Below are positions 6,033 through 14,005 of a stretch of 64,000 nucleotides of DNA, piece after piece (position 1 is the stretch's first letter; every line of letters starts with the position of its first letter). Source of the DNA: JBCCFC01 sp965213595 (GTDB taxonomy: Bacteria > Chloroflexota > Anaerolineae > Caldilineales > Caldilineaceae); assembly GCA_965213595.1 (NCBI GenBank), contig CBDBZO010000006.1, positions 372,001 through 436,000 of the forward strand, given 5' to 3'. The translations under genes were made by a program, and so were the position numbers. The notes below the pieces were generated by a model. That model saw only the letters and a list, made by a program, of their open reading frames with translations, made no database searches and was not told the DNA's origin.

Positions 6033-8903
6033 CTACGCCTGCCGACCCAAATCGATCTCGTGCCGCTCGCCGTGAATTTCGACCGAGAATGCCAGCCGCT
6101 CCCAGTGCGACGGCAGCTGCGGATCGACAGCGTAACCGACCGCGCCGTTCTCCTCCGTCAGCTTCAATCCCGCAAAGCCAAAGACGACGGCCTGCCACAG
6201 CCCGCCCGCCGAGGCGATGTGGATGCCGTCGCGGGCGTTGCCGCGCACGTCGTCGATATCCGTCAGCGCGGCGTGCATAAAGCGGCGGTAGGCCTCGTCC
6301 GGCATCCCCAGCTTGCAGGCGACCCAGGCGTGGATCGCCGGGCCGAGCGAGGAGCCGTGGCTGTGGTCCGTGCGCGGCTCGTAGTAGTCCCAGTTCGCGC
6401 GCAGATCATGCTTGTCAAACTGATCGGCCAGCAGAATCATCAGCATCAGCACGTCCGCCTGCTTGAGCACCTGGTAATCGTTTGTCTCCGCCACGCCGAG
6501 AATCGCCTGCATCGAGCGCGTGCGGTCGGCGTACTGCGCCCAGTCGACCTCCTTGAGATTGAAGAAGCCCTCAAACTGCTCAATCAGCCCATCGTCATTT
6601 TGCCGGACGACTAGCTTCTCAGCGATGTCGCGCCACCTATCCAATCTTGAATTATTAATCTCCAATCTCGCCCCAAGTTCCTCTGCCTGCTCCGGCGCGT
6701 TCTGCGCCAGCCAGCGCCACGCCGCCACCGCCGTCTCCAAATGCCAGGCGGCCATCTCGTTGGTAAAGGCGTTATTGTCCACGTTGTCGTGGTTCTCATC
6801 CGGGCCGAGCACGTTGGAAATCGAGTACGCCCCCGGCGACGGTGTATCCGGCTCGACGCGGCTCTCCCAAAAGCGCGCCGTCTCCAAAATAATTGGCGCA
6901 CCGTAGCTGGCAAAGAAATCGGCGTCGCCCGTCGCGCGCCAGTACTGCCAAATGGCGTAGGCAACGTCGCTGCTGAGATGAATTTGCAGGTCGCCCGTCC
7001 AGATGCGCACGAGACCGTCGCTGTTGGGGTCGGGCAAATAGCGCGGGGTGACTTCGTCGCCCATTTCGGCGCTCTCCCAGGCGAACTGCGCGCCCTCGAA
7101 GCCGCCAGCCGCGGCCTTGCGGCGCGCGCCGTCGAGCGTGTGCCAGCGGTACAGCAGCAGATTGCGCGCCAGCTCCGGCTGCGTAAAGGTAAAGAAGGGC
7201 AGCACAAAAATGTCCGTGTCCCAGAAGACGTGGCCGCGGTAGCCGAGGCCGCTCAGCGAGCGCGCGCCGATGCTAGCGCCGATGTCGTCGCCCGGCGCGG
7301 CGATGCGCAGCTGAAAGAGCGCGTGGCGCAGCGCCACCTGCGCTACATCATCGCCGCGGATGGTCGCGTCGCTCGCCCGCCAAAAATTTGACCACGCTTC
7401 GGCGTTTGCCGTCGCCAGCGCGGCAAAGCCCTCGCTCGCCACTTTGTCGACCTTGTCCAGCGCAGCGGTCAGCGGATCAGCGTCATCGTTGGGCGCGTCC
7501 CGGTCGAGATAGACGCCGACAAATTTGTCGACGACCCACGGCTCCTCGGCGGCCAGCGTCGTCTCCAACACGAGGCCGGGGTTGCCCGCGCAGTCGGCAT
7601 ACGCGGGGGCAAGGTCGACCAGCGAGGAAGAGAGCCGCATGGCTTCGGCCAGCGTCTTCTGCGAGCCGCGCGTTTGGCCCACCAGGTAAACGCTGCCGTT
7701 TCGCTCGCCCTGCTCAAAATTTTGCCAGTGCAGCAGGCCGTCGTTTTCGACGTGCCCATCCAGCCGCTGCCGCACGCGCACGGTGGCGGCGGCATCCAGC
7801 GGCGTGATTTCGAGGCGCACGGCCAGCGCGTGCGGATCGGCGAGGCTGGCAAAGCGGGTGAAGTGGAGTTCAACGGCGCGACCCTCGCTCGGCGTCCAGC
7901 GGAAGCGGCGGTGGAGTTCGCCCGTGCGCAGATTGAGCCAGCGGCTGTAGTCAGCGATTTCGTCGGCGGCCACGGCCCGGTCGAGGTGGAAGGCCGTGCC
8001 GTCGACCCAGAGATCGCAGGCCGTCCAGTCGAAGCTGTTGGCGAGTTCGGTGTGGAAGGTGGGCACGTCATCCCACAGGCCGTGGACAAGCGTCGCGGGT
8101 CGGTCATCGGTTGCCCCCTCTTCGAGCGAGCCGCGTGTGCCGAGGTAGCCGTTGCCGATGGTGAAGACGGTCTCCTTGTGCTGCTGTGCGGCGGGCGCGG
8201 GGTCAAACTCCGGCTCGATCACGCGGAAGGTGGCAGCGTAGAGCAGATCGGCGACGGTCGCGCTCTCAAGATTGGGCAACACCAAATCGGCGTGGCCCAC
8301 GCGCTCGACCGGGCCAATGCCCACCGTGACCATGCCCGCCGCCTGCGCGCCGTCGATGCCGGAAGCCGCGTCCTCAACGACAATGCACTGGGCGGGCGGC
8401 ACGCCGAGCGCCGCGGCCCCGCGCAGGAACAAATCCGGTGCGGGCTTGGGGCGGCGGTGGCCGGGCGCGGCCTCCGGGTCGGGGCCGGCGACGATGGCGT
8501 CAAACCAGTCGCTGATGCCGAGCTTGTCCAGCACGAGCGGCGTATTGCGGCTGCCGGAGGCCACGGCGATTTTGAGATCAGACTGGCGCAGTTCGTTGAG
8601 CAAATTTTCCACGCCGGGCAGCAAATCTTCGCGGGTAACGGTTTGCAGCATTTCTCGATAGCGCGTGTTTTTGCTCTCCATCCACGCCAGCGCTGTCGCT
8701 TCTTCGACTTCGCGGCTGGATTCGCGCAGAATAATATCGAGCGATTCGCGCCGAGAGACACCGCGCAGCTGCTCGTTGAGCGTCCGGTCAAAGGTCAGCC
8801 CCTGGGCATCGGCCATTTCCTGCCAGGATTGGTAGTGATACTCGGCGCTGTCGGTGATGACGCCGTCGAGGTCGAAAAGGATGGCTTGAATGGGAGCGGG
8901 CAT
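6033..8903 (-). CDS. Beta-phosphoglucomutase / GH65 disaccharide phosphorylase fusion
   Basis: A 956-residue two-enzyme fusion. Residues 1 to about 215 are a HAD-type beta-phosphoglucomutase: the nucleophile motif FDLDGVITDS has Asp11 and Asp13, and GSRNT and VVEDAASGIDGA blocks follow. From about 225 onward it is a glycoside hydrolase family 65 phosphorylase (maltose/trehalose/kojibiose type), with GNGYLGTRGS near its start and the catalytic-acid motif GPDENHDNVDNN. The general acid is expected to be Glu703. The phosphorylase would split an alpha-glucobiose with phosphate into glucose and beta-glucose-1-phosphate, which the mutase domain turns into glucose-6-phosphate. It sits between the regulator and transporter genes, matching intracellular processing of the imported sugar. 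Exact substrate specificity cannot be read. No clear Shine-Dalgarno precedes the ATG at 8903. Confidence 0.93.
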   Translation of the reverse strand: MPAPIQAILFDLDGVITDSAEYHYQSWQEMADAQGLTFDRTLNEQLRGVSRRESLDIILRESSREVEEATALAWMESKNTRYREMLQTVTREDLLPGVENLLNELRQSDLKIAVASGSRNTPLVLDKLGISDWFDAIVAGPDPEAAPGHRRPKPAPDLFLRGAAALGVPPAQCIVVEDAASGIDGAQAAGMVTVGIGPVERVGHADLVLPNLESATVADLLYAATFRVIEPEFDPAPAAQQHKETVFTIGNGYLGTRGSLEEGATDDRPATLVHGLWDDVPTFHTELANSFDWTACDLWVDGTAFHLDRAVAADEIADYSRWLNLRTGELHRRFRWTPSEGRAVELHFTRFASLADPHALAVRLEITPLDAAATVRVRQRLDGHVENDGLLHWQNFEQGERNGSVYLVGQTRGSQKTLAEAMRLSSSLVDLAPAYADCAGNPGLVLETTLAAEEPWVVDKFVGVYLDRDAPNDDADPLTAALDKVDKVASEGFAALATANAEAWSNFWRASDATIRGDDVAQVALRHALFQLRIAAPGDDIGASIGARSLSGLGYRGHVFWDTDIFVLPFFTFTQPELARNLLLYRWHTLDGARRKAAAGGFEGAQFAWESAEMGDEVTPRYLPDPNSDGLVRIWTGDLQIHLSSDVAYAIWQYWRATGDADFFASYGAPIILETARFWESRVEPDTPSPGAYSISNVLGPDENHDNVDNNAFTNEMAAWHLETAVAAWRWLAQNAPEQAEELGARLEINNSRLDRWRDIAEKLVVRQNDDGLIEQFEGFFNLKEVDWAQYADRTRSMQAILGVAETNDYQVLKQADVLMLMILLADQFDKHDLRANWDYYEPRTDHSHGSSLGPAIHAWVACKLGMPDEAYRRFMHAALTDIDDVRGNARDGIHIASAGGLWQAVVFGFAGLKLTEENGAVGYAVDPQLPSHWERLAFSVEIHGERHEIDLGRQA

Positions 8904-8961
8904 AAGACAGATCGAAATGTCGATAGATTTGGAAAGAGATTATCTGGATTCAGAGAAAGAT

Positions 8962-9060
8962 GGGACACGGATAAATACGGGCTGCGCACACGGATTTTTA
9001 GCCATACAAGTTAGCCCTGCGGTTGAAATTCTTAGAAATCCGTGTTTATCCGTGTCACCC
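8962..9060. repeat. Inverted-repeat element between lacI and the phosphorylase gene
   Basis: GGGACACGGATAAATACGG (8962-8980) and the inverted CCGTGTTTATCCGTGTCACCC-type end (9040-9060) match with small gaps. A nested CACGGATTTTTAG/CTTAGAAATCCGTG pair lies inside. It looks like a small hairpin element; no coding capacity. Confidence 0.55.
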
Positions 9061-9149
9061 GTGTCCAAAAATGAAGCGCCGAACTACTGAACTGAGCTTA
9101 GTTGAAAATTAGTCGTTAGAGATTGACTGCTCGGCATAATCTCCAATCT

Positions 9150-10289
9150 CTAATGATCGATCTCTCGCGGCAAAAAATGTTGTGGCGCACGCAGGCTCGA
9201 TGCGCGCACAATCAACTCCGGCTGCAACGTAATTTTGCTCTCTGCGGGCACCTGCCCCTGCATCGCGTCGATCAACAATCGCACCACTTCCCGGCCCATT
9301 TTGCTCTCTGCGGGCACCTGCCCCTGCATCGCGTCGATCAACAATCGCACCACTTCCCGGCCCACCTCGGCCAGCGGCTGCTGCACTGATGTGAGCGGCG
9401 GGTTGAGGTACTGGACGCCCGGCATGTCGTCAAAGCCGGTGATGCCGACGTCCGGCCCCACGCGCAGCCCGGCGGCTTGAACGGCGTGCATGGCCCCCAT
9501 CGCCAGGTGATCATCCACGGCGACGATGGCGGTGGGGCGCTCGGCTTTGGGTAGGGCAAGCAGCGCTTGCGCGGCGGCGTAGCCAGCGGCAAAGACGCTC
9601 TCGCCGCGGCGGACGAGCTCGCTCGCCACATCCACGCCCGCCGTCGACATCGCCTCGAAGAAGCCGTTGGCGCGCGCCGTGCCCGTGCGCGAGCCTTCCG
9701 GCCACGCCAGCAGCGCAAGCCGCCGGTGACCCTGCGCCAGCAGGTGCTGCGTCGCATCGCGCACCCCCGCGCGACCGTCCACATCCACAAAGGGAAAGGA
9801 CCATTCGGGATTGGCGCGGCCAAAGGCGACAAAGGGAAAGTCGAGCTCGCGCAACAGCCGGATACGCGGATCGTCGTAGTTGGTCGTCGTCAAAATAAAG
9901 CCGTCGACCCGGTTCGTGGCAATCAGGCTGCGGTAGCCCGCCGTCGGGTCCGCCCCCGTTTGGGTCGGAAAGAGCAGCACGTGGTAGCCCACTGCTTCCG
10001 CGGCCTCGGTCGTGCTGCTCAGAAAGCGATCCAGGATCGGGTTGGGCCGGTTGTCGCGTTCGGGCGTCCACGAGTAGCCGATCAGCGCGCTGGACCGGCG
10101 ACGCAGGTTGCGCGCCGCCGCGTTGGGCCGGTAGCCCAATTCGTCGACAACCTGCCAAATCAGCGCTTCCGTCGCGGCGGCAACGTTGGCTTTGCCGTTG
10201 AGCACTTTGGAAACGGTTTGATAACTTACGCCCGCGCGGGCCGCCACATCTTTGAGCGTCACGCGCGAGGGAGCAACAGTTGCATTCAC
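9150..10289 (-). CDS. LacI-family transcriptional regulator with internal duplication
   Basis: A 379-residue repressor. The N-terminal helix-turn-helix (about residues 9-55, VTLKDVAARAGVSYQTVSKVL) and hinge are typical LacI. A periplasmic-binding-protein-like sensor follows, with GYSWTPERDN, GFILTTTNYDD, AIVAVDDHLAMGAM and VGITGFDDMPG. It is divergent from nothing and leads the sugar module, so it probably controls it, with the disaccharide or a product as effector. Near the C-terminus a 22-residue segment, GREVVRLLIDAMQGQVPAES plus flanking residues, occurs twice in a row because of a 66-bp tandem duplication at 9232-9363. That adds a repeat to the last helix and strand of the sensor domain and could alter function. 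Confidence 0.95.
   Translation of the reverse strand: MNATVAPSRVTLKDVAARAGVSYQTVSKVLNGKANVAAATEALIWQVVDELGYRPNAAARNLRRRSSALIGYSWTPERDNRPNPILDRFLSSTTEAAEAVGYHVLLFPTQTGADPTAGYRSLIATNRVDGFILTTTNYDDPRIRLLRELDFPFVAFGRANPEWSFPFVDVDGRAGVRDATQHLLAQGHRRLALLAWPEGSRTGTARANGFFEAMSTAGVDVASELVRRGESVFAAGYAAAQALLALPKAERPTAIVAVDDHLAMGAMHAVQAAGLRVGPDVGITGFDDMPGVQYLNPPLTSVQQPLAEVGREVVRLLIDAMQGQVPAESKMGREVVRLLIDAMQGQVPAESKITLQPELIVRASSLRAPQHFLPREIDH
9232..9363. repeat. Exact-looking 66-bp tandem duplication within lacI
   Basis: Copy 1 (9232-9297) and copy 2 (9298-9363) appear identical base for base as far as I can align by eye. Being a multiple of three, the duplication keeps the frame. Confidence 0.9.
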
Positions 10290-10314
10290 AAATATTTAGC
10301 GGTCGGGGAGTCGG

Positions 10315-10360
10315 GGCGAACGTTCGCCTAGAGCATACTGGAAAAAGGATGTGGTGTCAA
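10315..10360 (-). promoter_or_regulatory. lacI promoter and putative LacI-type operator
   Basis: On the minus strand TTGACA (10360-10355) and TATGCT (10337-10332) are separated by 17 bases, a near-consensus sigma-70 promoter. Directly downstream, over the expected start site, is the perfect 14-bp palindrome GGCGAACGTTCGCC (10315-10328), with the central CG and AACGTT core typical of LacI/GalR operators. Autoregulation is inferred. Confidence 0.8.
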
Positions 10361-10643
10361 GGGGCAAAATTTTTGGGAACCGTGCAGTCAGCAGTTCCAA
10401 ATTTAGGGACAGTTAATCAGGAGGGGGTTCAAGTTCGAGCTGGATATGGCGGGGTCGTGGCGGGTAAGCCGAAATTTTTGCGCGGCAACGTGGGGTGTGG
10501 GATGCGGGGTGTAGGATGCCGGTGGTCGGGCCGAGGGTCGATTGGCTCATGGCGCGCTTTTGGTGACAATCGACGGCCGAGTTAGCGTAGCACAAAAGTT
10601 CGCTCTGTCGCGTTTTTACAAGACGAAAGCGTGCACGCCGTCG
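10361..10643. other. Intergenic region between divergent genes, no gene seen
   Basis: The segment holds G-rich low-complexity sequence (GGGGTGTGGGATGCGGGGTGTAGGATGC near 10490-10520 in two similar units) and no recognisable coding or RNA feature. Confidence 0.5.
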
Positions 10644-10649
10644 TATAAT
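10644..10649 (+). promoter_or_regulatory. Consensus -10 box for the DUF3224 gene
   Basis: A perfect TATAAT lies 57 bases before the ATG at 10706. No good -35 was seen at 16-18 bases. GAGGAG lies 6 bases before the start codon. Confidence 0.55.
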
Positions 10650-10705
10650 TAGATGTAACTTATCCATACGCAAGCTTCGCAGCTTGTACCACCGAGGAGC
10701 TTCAC

Positions 10706-11119
10706 ATGAGCAGACGCGCCAACGCAACCTTTACCATCAGCAAGTGGGACGAGCAGACTTGGGACGGACAGCCCGCGCAGGAGGTGGAGGGCAGCAAGCT
10801 CACGCGCGCCGAGATTGCCTACCGCTACACGGGCGAAACCGAGGGCGAAAGCGAACAGCAGTATCTGATGACCTACAGCGAGGGCAGCCCCACTATCTTT
10901 ATCGGGCTGGAGCGCATTACGGGCAGCCTAAACGGAAAGTCGGGCAGCTTTGTGCTCCAGCACGAAGGGTCGGATGCGGAGGGCGGCGTGGTGGCGAATT
11001 ACCAGGTCGTCCCCGGCTCGGGCACGGGCGAGCTGGCGGGGTTGCGCGGCAAAGGGCGCATGGAAATTGCGGGCCACGCCGAAAGCTACTCGCTTGTGCT
11101 GGATTATGAATTTGAGTAG
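10706..11119 (+). CDS. DUF3224 family protein
   Basis: A 137-residue protein that matches the DUF3224 family, a small beta-rich, allene-oxide-cyclase-like barrel. Visible features are the start TFTISKWDEQ, the SEQQYLMTY strand, FIGLERITGSLNGKSGSFVLQHEG and the Gly-rich GSGTGELAGLRGKGRMEIAGH turn that recurs in the family. No signal peptide, so it should be cytosolic. The function of DUF3224 is not established. A TATAAT box and a strong GAGGAG ribosome site precede it, and a perfect palindrome follows it. Confidence 0.85.
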   Translation: MSRRANATFTISKWDEQTWDGQPAQEVEGSKLTRAEIAYRYTGETEGESEQQYLMTYSEGSPTIFIGLERITGSLNGKSGSFVLQHEGSDAEGGVVANYQVVPGSGTGELAGLRGKGRMEIAGHAESYSLVLDYEFE

Positions 11120-11138
11120 GGCGAAGGGCTGTTTGGCC

Positions 11139-11190
11139 GCCGTTTCGAGCGTACGGGCACGCCATGGCGTGCCCGTACGCTCGAAACGGC
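11139..11190. terminator. Perfect 52-bp palindrome between convergent genes
   Basis: Twenty-six-base arms (GCCGTTTCGAGCGTACGGGC... to its exact reverse complement) meet without a spacer at CCATGG (centre 11164/11165). It sits between the convergent DUF3224 and DinB genes, so it may act as a bidirectional terminator. It lacks a T-tract and resembles the palindrome at 12220-12259 in containing CGAGCGTA. Confidence 0.7.
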
Positions 11191-11195
11191 ACGGC

Positions 11196-11678
11196 TTACA
11201 CCCGTGTTTTCACCACGCACAGCGCCTGCCGAATCTCGCCCAGGTGATAGGCCGTGTGTACGATCATCGACAGCGCCGCCGCAATCGCTTCGTCATCATC
11301 CCAGCTTGCTAACTGCGCCATCTCGCCACGCACGCGATCGTGGGTGTCACGCAGCCGCTGGTGGCTGGCTGCCCACTCTTCTTGCGTCACGCCGCCGACC
11401 GTTTGCCAGATTTCGCTCCAGTCCACCCTGCCCACTTCCTGGCCGAGCAGCGCGCGCTCCAGCACCTCCAGATAGAAGCACACGTGCTCCACCTGTGCAG
11501 CCAGCGTCGCACAGCGCCCGCCTACGAGGATCGAGGCTTCGTCGGCGCTGATGGTCGCCAACGTCTCGAAGAGCGACGTGCCCTTGTCCAGGTACATGCC
11601 CTGCACCTGGGAGAAGGTCTCGTCGAAGAGGTCGAACAGCTCGCTGGTGAACAATTGCGTTTGGATTGTTTCGGACAT
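11196..11678 (-). CDS. DinB-like family protein
   Basis: A 160-residue four-helix-bundle protein of the DinB/YfiT superfamily. These are often metal-dependent, and some are bacillithiol or mycothiol transferases. The C-terminal helix HTAYHLGEIRQALCVVK supplies a conserved His, and an earlier His lies in QVEHVCFYLEVLE. The start at 11678 is chosen over a longer frame because AGGAG lies 6 bases before it. It is 28 bases downstream of another DinB gene and probably co-transcribed with it. The C-terminus closely resembles the DinB fragment at 19470-19664, showing paralogy inside this window. Confidence 0.85.
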   Translation of the reverse strand: MSETIQTQLFTSELFDLFDETFSQVQGMYLDKGTSLFETLATISADEASILVGGRCATLAAQVEHVCFYLEVLERALLGQEVGRVDWSEIWQTVGGVTQEEWAASHQRLRDTHDRVRGEMAQLASWDDDEAIAAALSMIVHTAYHLGEIRQALCVVKTRV

Positions 11679-11706
11679 AAATCTCCTGCTGTGTGATGAA
11701 AATGGG

Positions 11707-12195
11707 CTATCGTTCACTCAAAAAGAAGGTGAAGTCAAAATCGCCTGGCGAGTGGCCGTAGCCCGTCAGCATGGCGGCGGCTTCGCTGCGGTGCTGCGTG
11801 CCGTGGTTGACCACGTGCAGCAGAGCGTGCCAGAGGACGGGCTTGCGCGTGCCCTCGTCGACCGTGTAGCGCACAACGCCCGCCAAGGCCTCATCGGTCA
11901 GGCCAGCCAGGTAGTGGCGCATGGCCTGCTCTTCCCCGCGCCAGCGGGCGACGATGTGGTCGAGCGTCGGCAGCTCATCTTCCGTGAGCAGCCCCGTTTG
12001 CTGATCGTGCTGGAGCAGCATGCGCCAGCCGTATTCCGTATCCAACATGTGGATCAGCGTGTGGTGGAGGCTGCCGTAGGGAAAGGCCGTGGGCGCAGTG
12101 AGTTGTTCTGTGCTAACATGCTCGGCGGTGGATAGAACCCGCCTGTTGGCCCAAATGTTGTAGTCAAAGAGCAGGTGGATGTCTTGTTTTTGCAT
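11707..12195 (-). CDS. DinB family protein
   Basis: A 162-residue DinB-superfamily four-helix bundle. Candidate metal ligands are the His residues in HHTLIHMLDTEY (about 44-50) and in LLHVVNHGTQHR (about 128-139), the usual three-His pattern. The start MQKQDIHLLFDYNIWANRR contains the family's N-terminal YNxWAN motif. A reaction cannot be assigned; members include DNA-damage-induced proteins and thiol transferases. It is the first gene of a two-gene DinB operon, divergent from the DUF6157 gene across a 40-bp palindrome. Confidence 0.9.
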   Translation of the reverse strand: MQKQDIHLLFDYNIWANRRVLSTAEHVSTEQLTAPTAFPYGSLHHTLIHMLDTEYGWRMLLQHDQQTGLLTEDELPTLDHIVARWRGEEQAMRHYLAGLTDEALAGVVRYTVDEGTRKPVLWHALLHVVNHGTQHRSEAAAMLTGYGHSPGDFDFTFFLSER

Positions 12196-12219
12196 GGTGC
12201 GATTTTTTAAGACAACGGC

Positions 12220-12259
12220 GCGAGCGTAGCGGCTGGGCGCGCCCAGCCGCTACGCTCGC
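12220..12259. repeat. Perfect 40-bp palindrome in a divergent intergenic region
   Basis: Twenty-base arms meet at GGGCGCGCCC (centre 12239/12240). The outer sequence CGAGCGTAGCGGC resembles the palindrome at 11139-11190. It lies between divergent genes, so termination is unlikely. A mobile palindromic repeat or a protein-binding site are the alternatives. Confidence 0.7.
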
Positions 12260-12303
12260 TTTTGAACTGACAAACACCCCAACCACGCAGGAGGAAACCA
12301 TTG

Positions 12304-12723
12304 ATGAGCTACCAAAACACCTTTATCCAAGTCGCAGCGGATTGCCCGGTTTTGGAGAGCGAAGTGCCGCCCGTGCGCGGCGCAAAAAAGCCGCAGCACG
12401 TGCTCCAGTACGAACTGCTCACCGAGCAGCCCTACACCTTTGACCACGAATCGCTAACCTTTGAGGTTTACGTGCGCCACAAAGGGCTGCTCGACCAGCT
12501 TCCCCAGCGGCGCGACGAGCTGTGGCACGAGCTGTTTCTGAAGGGCCACCCCTGTATGAGAGCCTCGTCGCTGACCAAGCGCTACGGCTGGGGCGCGCAT
12601 TACGACGAGCAGGGGCGCATCGCCATTTACCCAATGGAGTCGGAAGAATACCAGCGCTTTGTCGAGCAGGCGGGCGAGGAGGGGACGCTGCTGTTGGCAA
12701 TGCGTAACAAACGAAGTGCTTAG
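12304..12723 (+). CDS. DUF6157 family protein
   Basis: A 139-residue protein beginning MSYQNTFIQVAADCPVLESEVPP. It resembles the DUF6157 family throughout: QYELLTEQPYTFDHE, FEVYVRHKG, a LFLKGHPCMRASSLTKRYGWGAHYDEQGRIA block, and YPMESEEYQRF. No biochemical role is known. The ATG at 12304 is preferred over a TTG three bases earlier because AGGAGG sits 9 bases before it. The stop codon overlaps that of the convergent Uma2 gene by a few bases. Confidence 0.85.
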   Translation: MSYQNTFIQVAADCPVLESEVPPVRGAKKPQHVLQYELLTEQPYTFDHESLTFEVYVRHKGLLDQLPQRRDELWHELFLKGHPCMRASSLTKRYGWGAHYDEQGRIAIYPMESEEYQRFVEQAGEEGTLLLAMRNKRSA

Positions 12724-13328
12724 TCAAACAAGCTGGAGACCGCACACTGAAAGCCCGGCAGCAGCGGCGAAGTGACCGTATCCTCCGGCAGCAGCGTTGT
12801 GACCAGTCGCAGCTCTCCCTGCTCGCGGCGGTAGATTTCGACCTGCTTCAAGCGCCAGTCCAAAATCCAATACTCGCGCACGCCTTGCGTGGCGTAGAGC
12901 TTGCGCTTGGCCGTGCGGTCTCGCGCCTCATTGCGCGCACCAAACGAGAGCACTTCGACCGCTAGTTCGGGCGCGCCCGTCAAATGTCCGGCGTCATCCA
13001 TTAAAGTAGCGAGCCGCTCCGAACTAATCCAGGCGACATCTGGAATTACATCATCAGCATCGCTAAAGATGACGCCTGGGGTCACGGCAACTTCACCCTC
13101 TCCTTGTTCGCGGCACCAAAGCTTTAGCTCCATGTAAACGTTTCCACACACTTCTTGATGATGCCAATGGGGGGACTTTGACATAGACAACTCTCCGTTG
13201 ATGATTTCGTAGCGCGCGCCGTTTTCGGGCAGCAGCTCGAGATCGCTGCTGCGCCAGGGGCCGCGTGCTGACCGTGCTGAATCGGCTCGAGCCGGCTGCG
13301 CGGCTGGGGTGGCGACAGGGGTTGCCAT
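12720..13328 (-). CDS. Uma2 family endonuclease-like protein (DUF820)
   Basis: A 202-residue protein of the Uma2/DUF820 family, a PD-(D/E)xK restriction-like fold that is greatly expanded in cyanobacteria and Chloroflexota. The core shows YEIINGEL, PHWHHQEVCGNV, DDVIPDVAWIS, the acidic ELAVEVLS strand and KRKLYATQGVREYWILDWR. The N-terminal Ala/Pro-rich 25 residues are not part of the fold. The start at 13328 has GGAGG 7 bases upstream and is preferred over an upstream in-frame ATG. The native function of Uma2 proteins is unresolved. Confidence 0.9.
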   Translation of the reverse strand: MATPVATPAAQPARADSARSARGPWRSSDLELLPENGARYEIINGELSMSKSPHWHHQEVCGNVYMELKLWCREQGEGEVAVTPGVIFSDADDVIPDVAWISSERLATLMDDAGHLTGAPELAVEVLSFGARNEARDRTAKRKLYATQGVREYWILDWRLKQVEIYRREQGELRLVTTLLPEDTVTSPLLPGFQCAVSSLFD

Positions 13329-13435
13329 GGTGACCTCCAGATCATCTGTCAAATAACAAATTAGTGCGCGAATTGTACCACGGACATGGACATCTGAAAG
13401 ACTCGGCTCCGTATTGCTTTACAGCTCACAATTCA

Positions 13436-13990
13436 CTACGGAAGCAGGCGGGCAAAACTTTCCGCTACATCCATCACTTTACTGACGGTGCGCCAGTTGC
13501 GCGCCGTCGCTGGGACGCCGAGCGCGCGCTCGGCCCGCTCGGCCAGCTTAGAGCGGCCAATGCCGTCGGGCGCGTGGAGGTAGAAGACTTTGTCATCCAG
13601 TTGGAACTGCTCCGTCTCTGATCTGAGCTGCTCAAGCATCTCCACGTCTGGCTTCTGCGGCTGCTCGGCTAAAAAGTAAAGGTGCAGCGTCTTTGGTTCG
13701 GTTTCGGCTTCGGGGAAGGGATTCGCCGTTATCGCCGCCCGCACGGCGACCGCGTCGAGCAAGAGCACGCGCGGCGTGAAGCCGTGGTTCGCTTCGATGG
13801 CCTCGCCAATCTCCAACGCAAGTACATCTACATCCGTCTCCTCACTCTGAAAGACGACGTTACCGCTTTGGATATATGTCTTGATGTTGCGCAGCCCCAT
13901 CTTCGCGAGCAGTGCCCGCAGATCGGCCATGAGCAGCTTGTTGCTGCCGCCAACGTTGATGCCGCGCAGCAGGGCGATGTATGTCTTCAT
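13436..13990 (-). CDS. DUF1697 domain protein
   Basis: A 184-residue DUF1697 protein. It has the diagnostic start MKTYIALLRGINVGGSNKLLMADLRALLAKMG, then KTYIQSGNVVFQSEE, HGFTPRVLLLDA and the terminal GRSKLAERAERALGVPATARNWRTVSKVMDVA. The function is unknown; the protein is soluble. It lies 15 bases downstream of the DHFR-like gene on the same strand, so the two are probably co-transcribed. Confidence 0.92.
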   Translation of the reverse strand: MKTYIALLRGINVGGSNKLLMADLRALLAKMGLRNIKTYIQSGNVVFQSEETDVDVLALEIGEAIEANHGFTPRVLLLDAVAVRAAITANPFPEAETEPKTLHLYFLAEQPQKPDVEMLEQLRSETEQFQLDDKVFYLHAPDGIGRSKLAERAERALGVPATARNWRTVSKVMDVAESFARLLP

Positions 13991-14005
13991 ATATAAAAGT
14001 GATTG

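Noticed and set aside
6640..6680. AT-rich heptamer-like stretch in the GH65 gene as a captured repeat
   Set aside because: Protein length and sequence there fit the family without an insertion.
7674..9014. 446-codon plus-strand frame over the phosphorylase fusion
   Set aside because: Antisense shadow of a high-GC gene with no domain.
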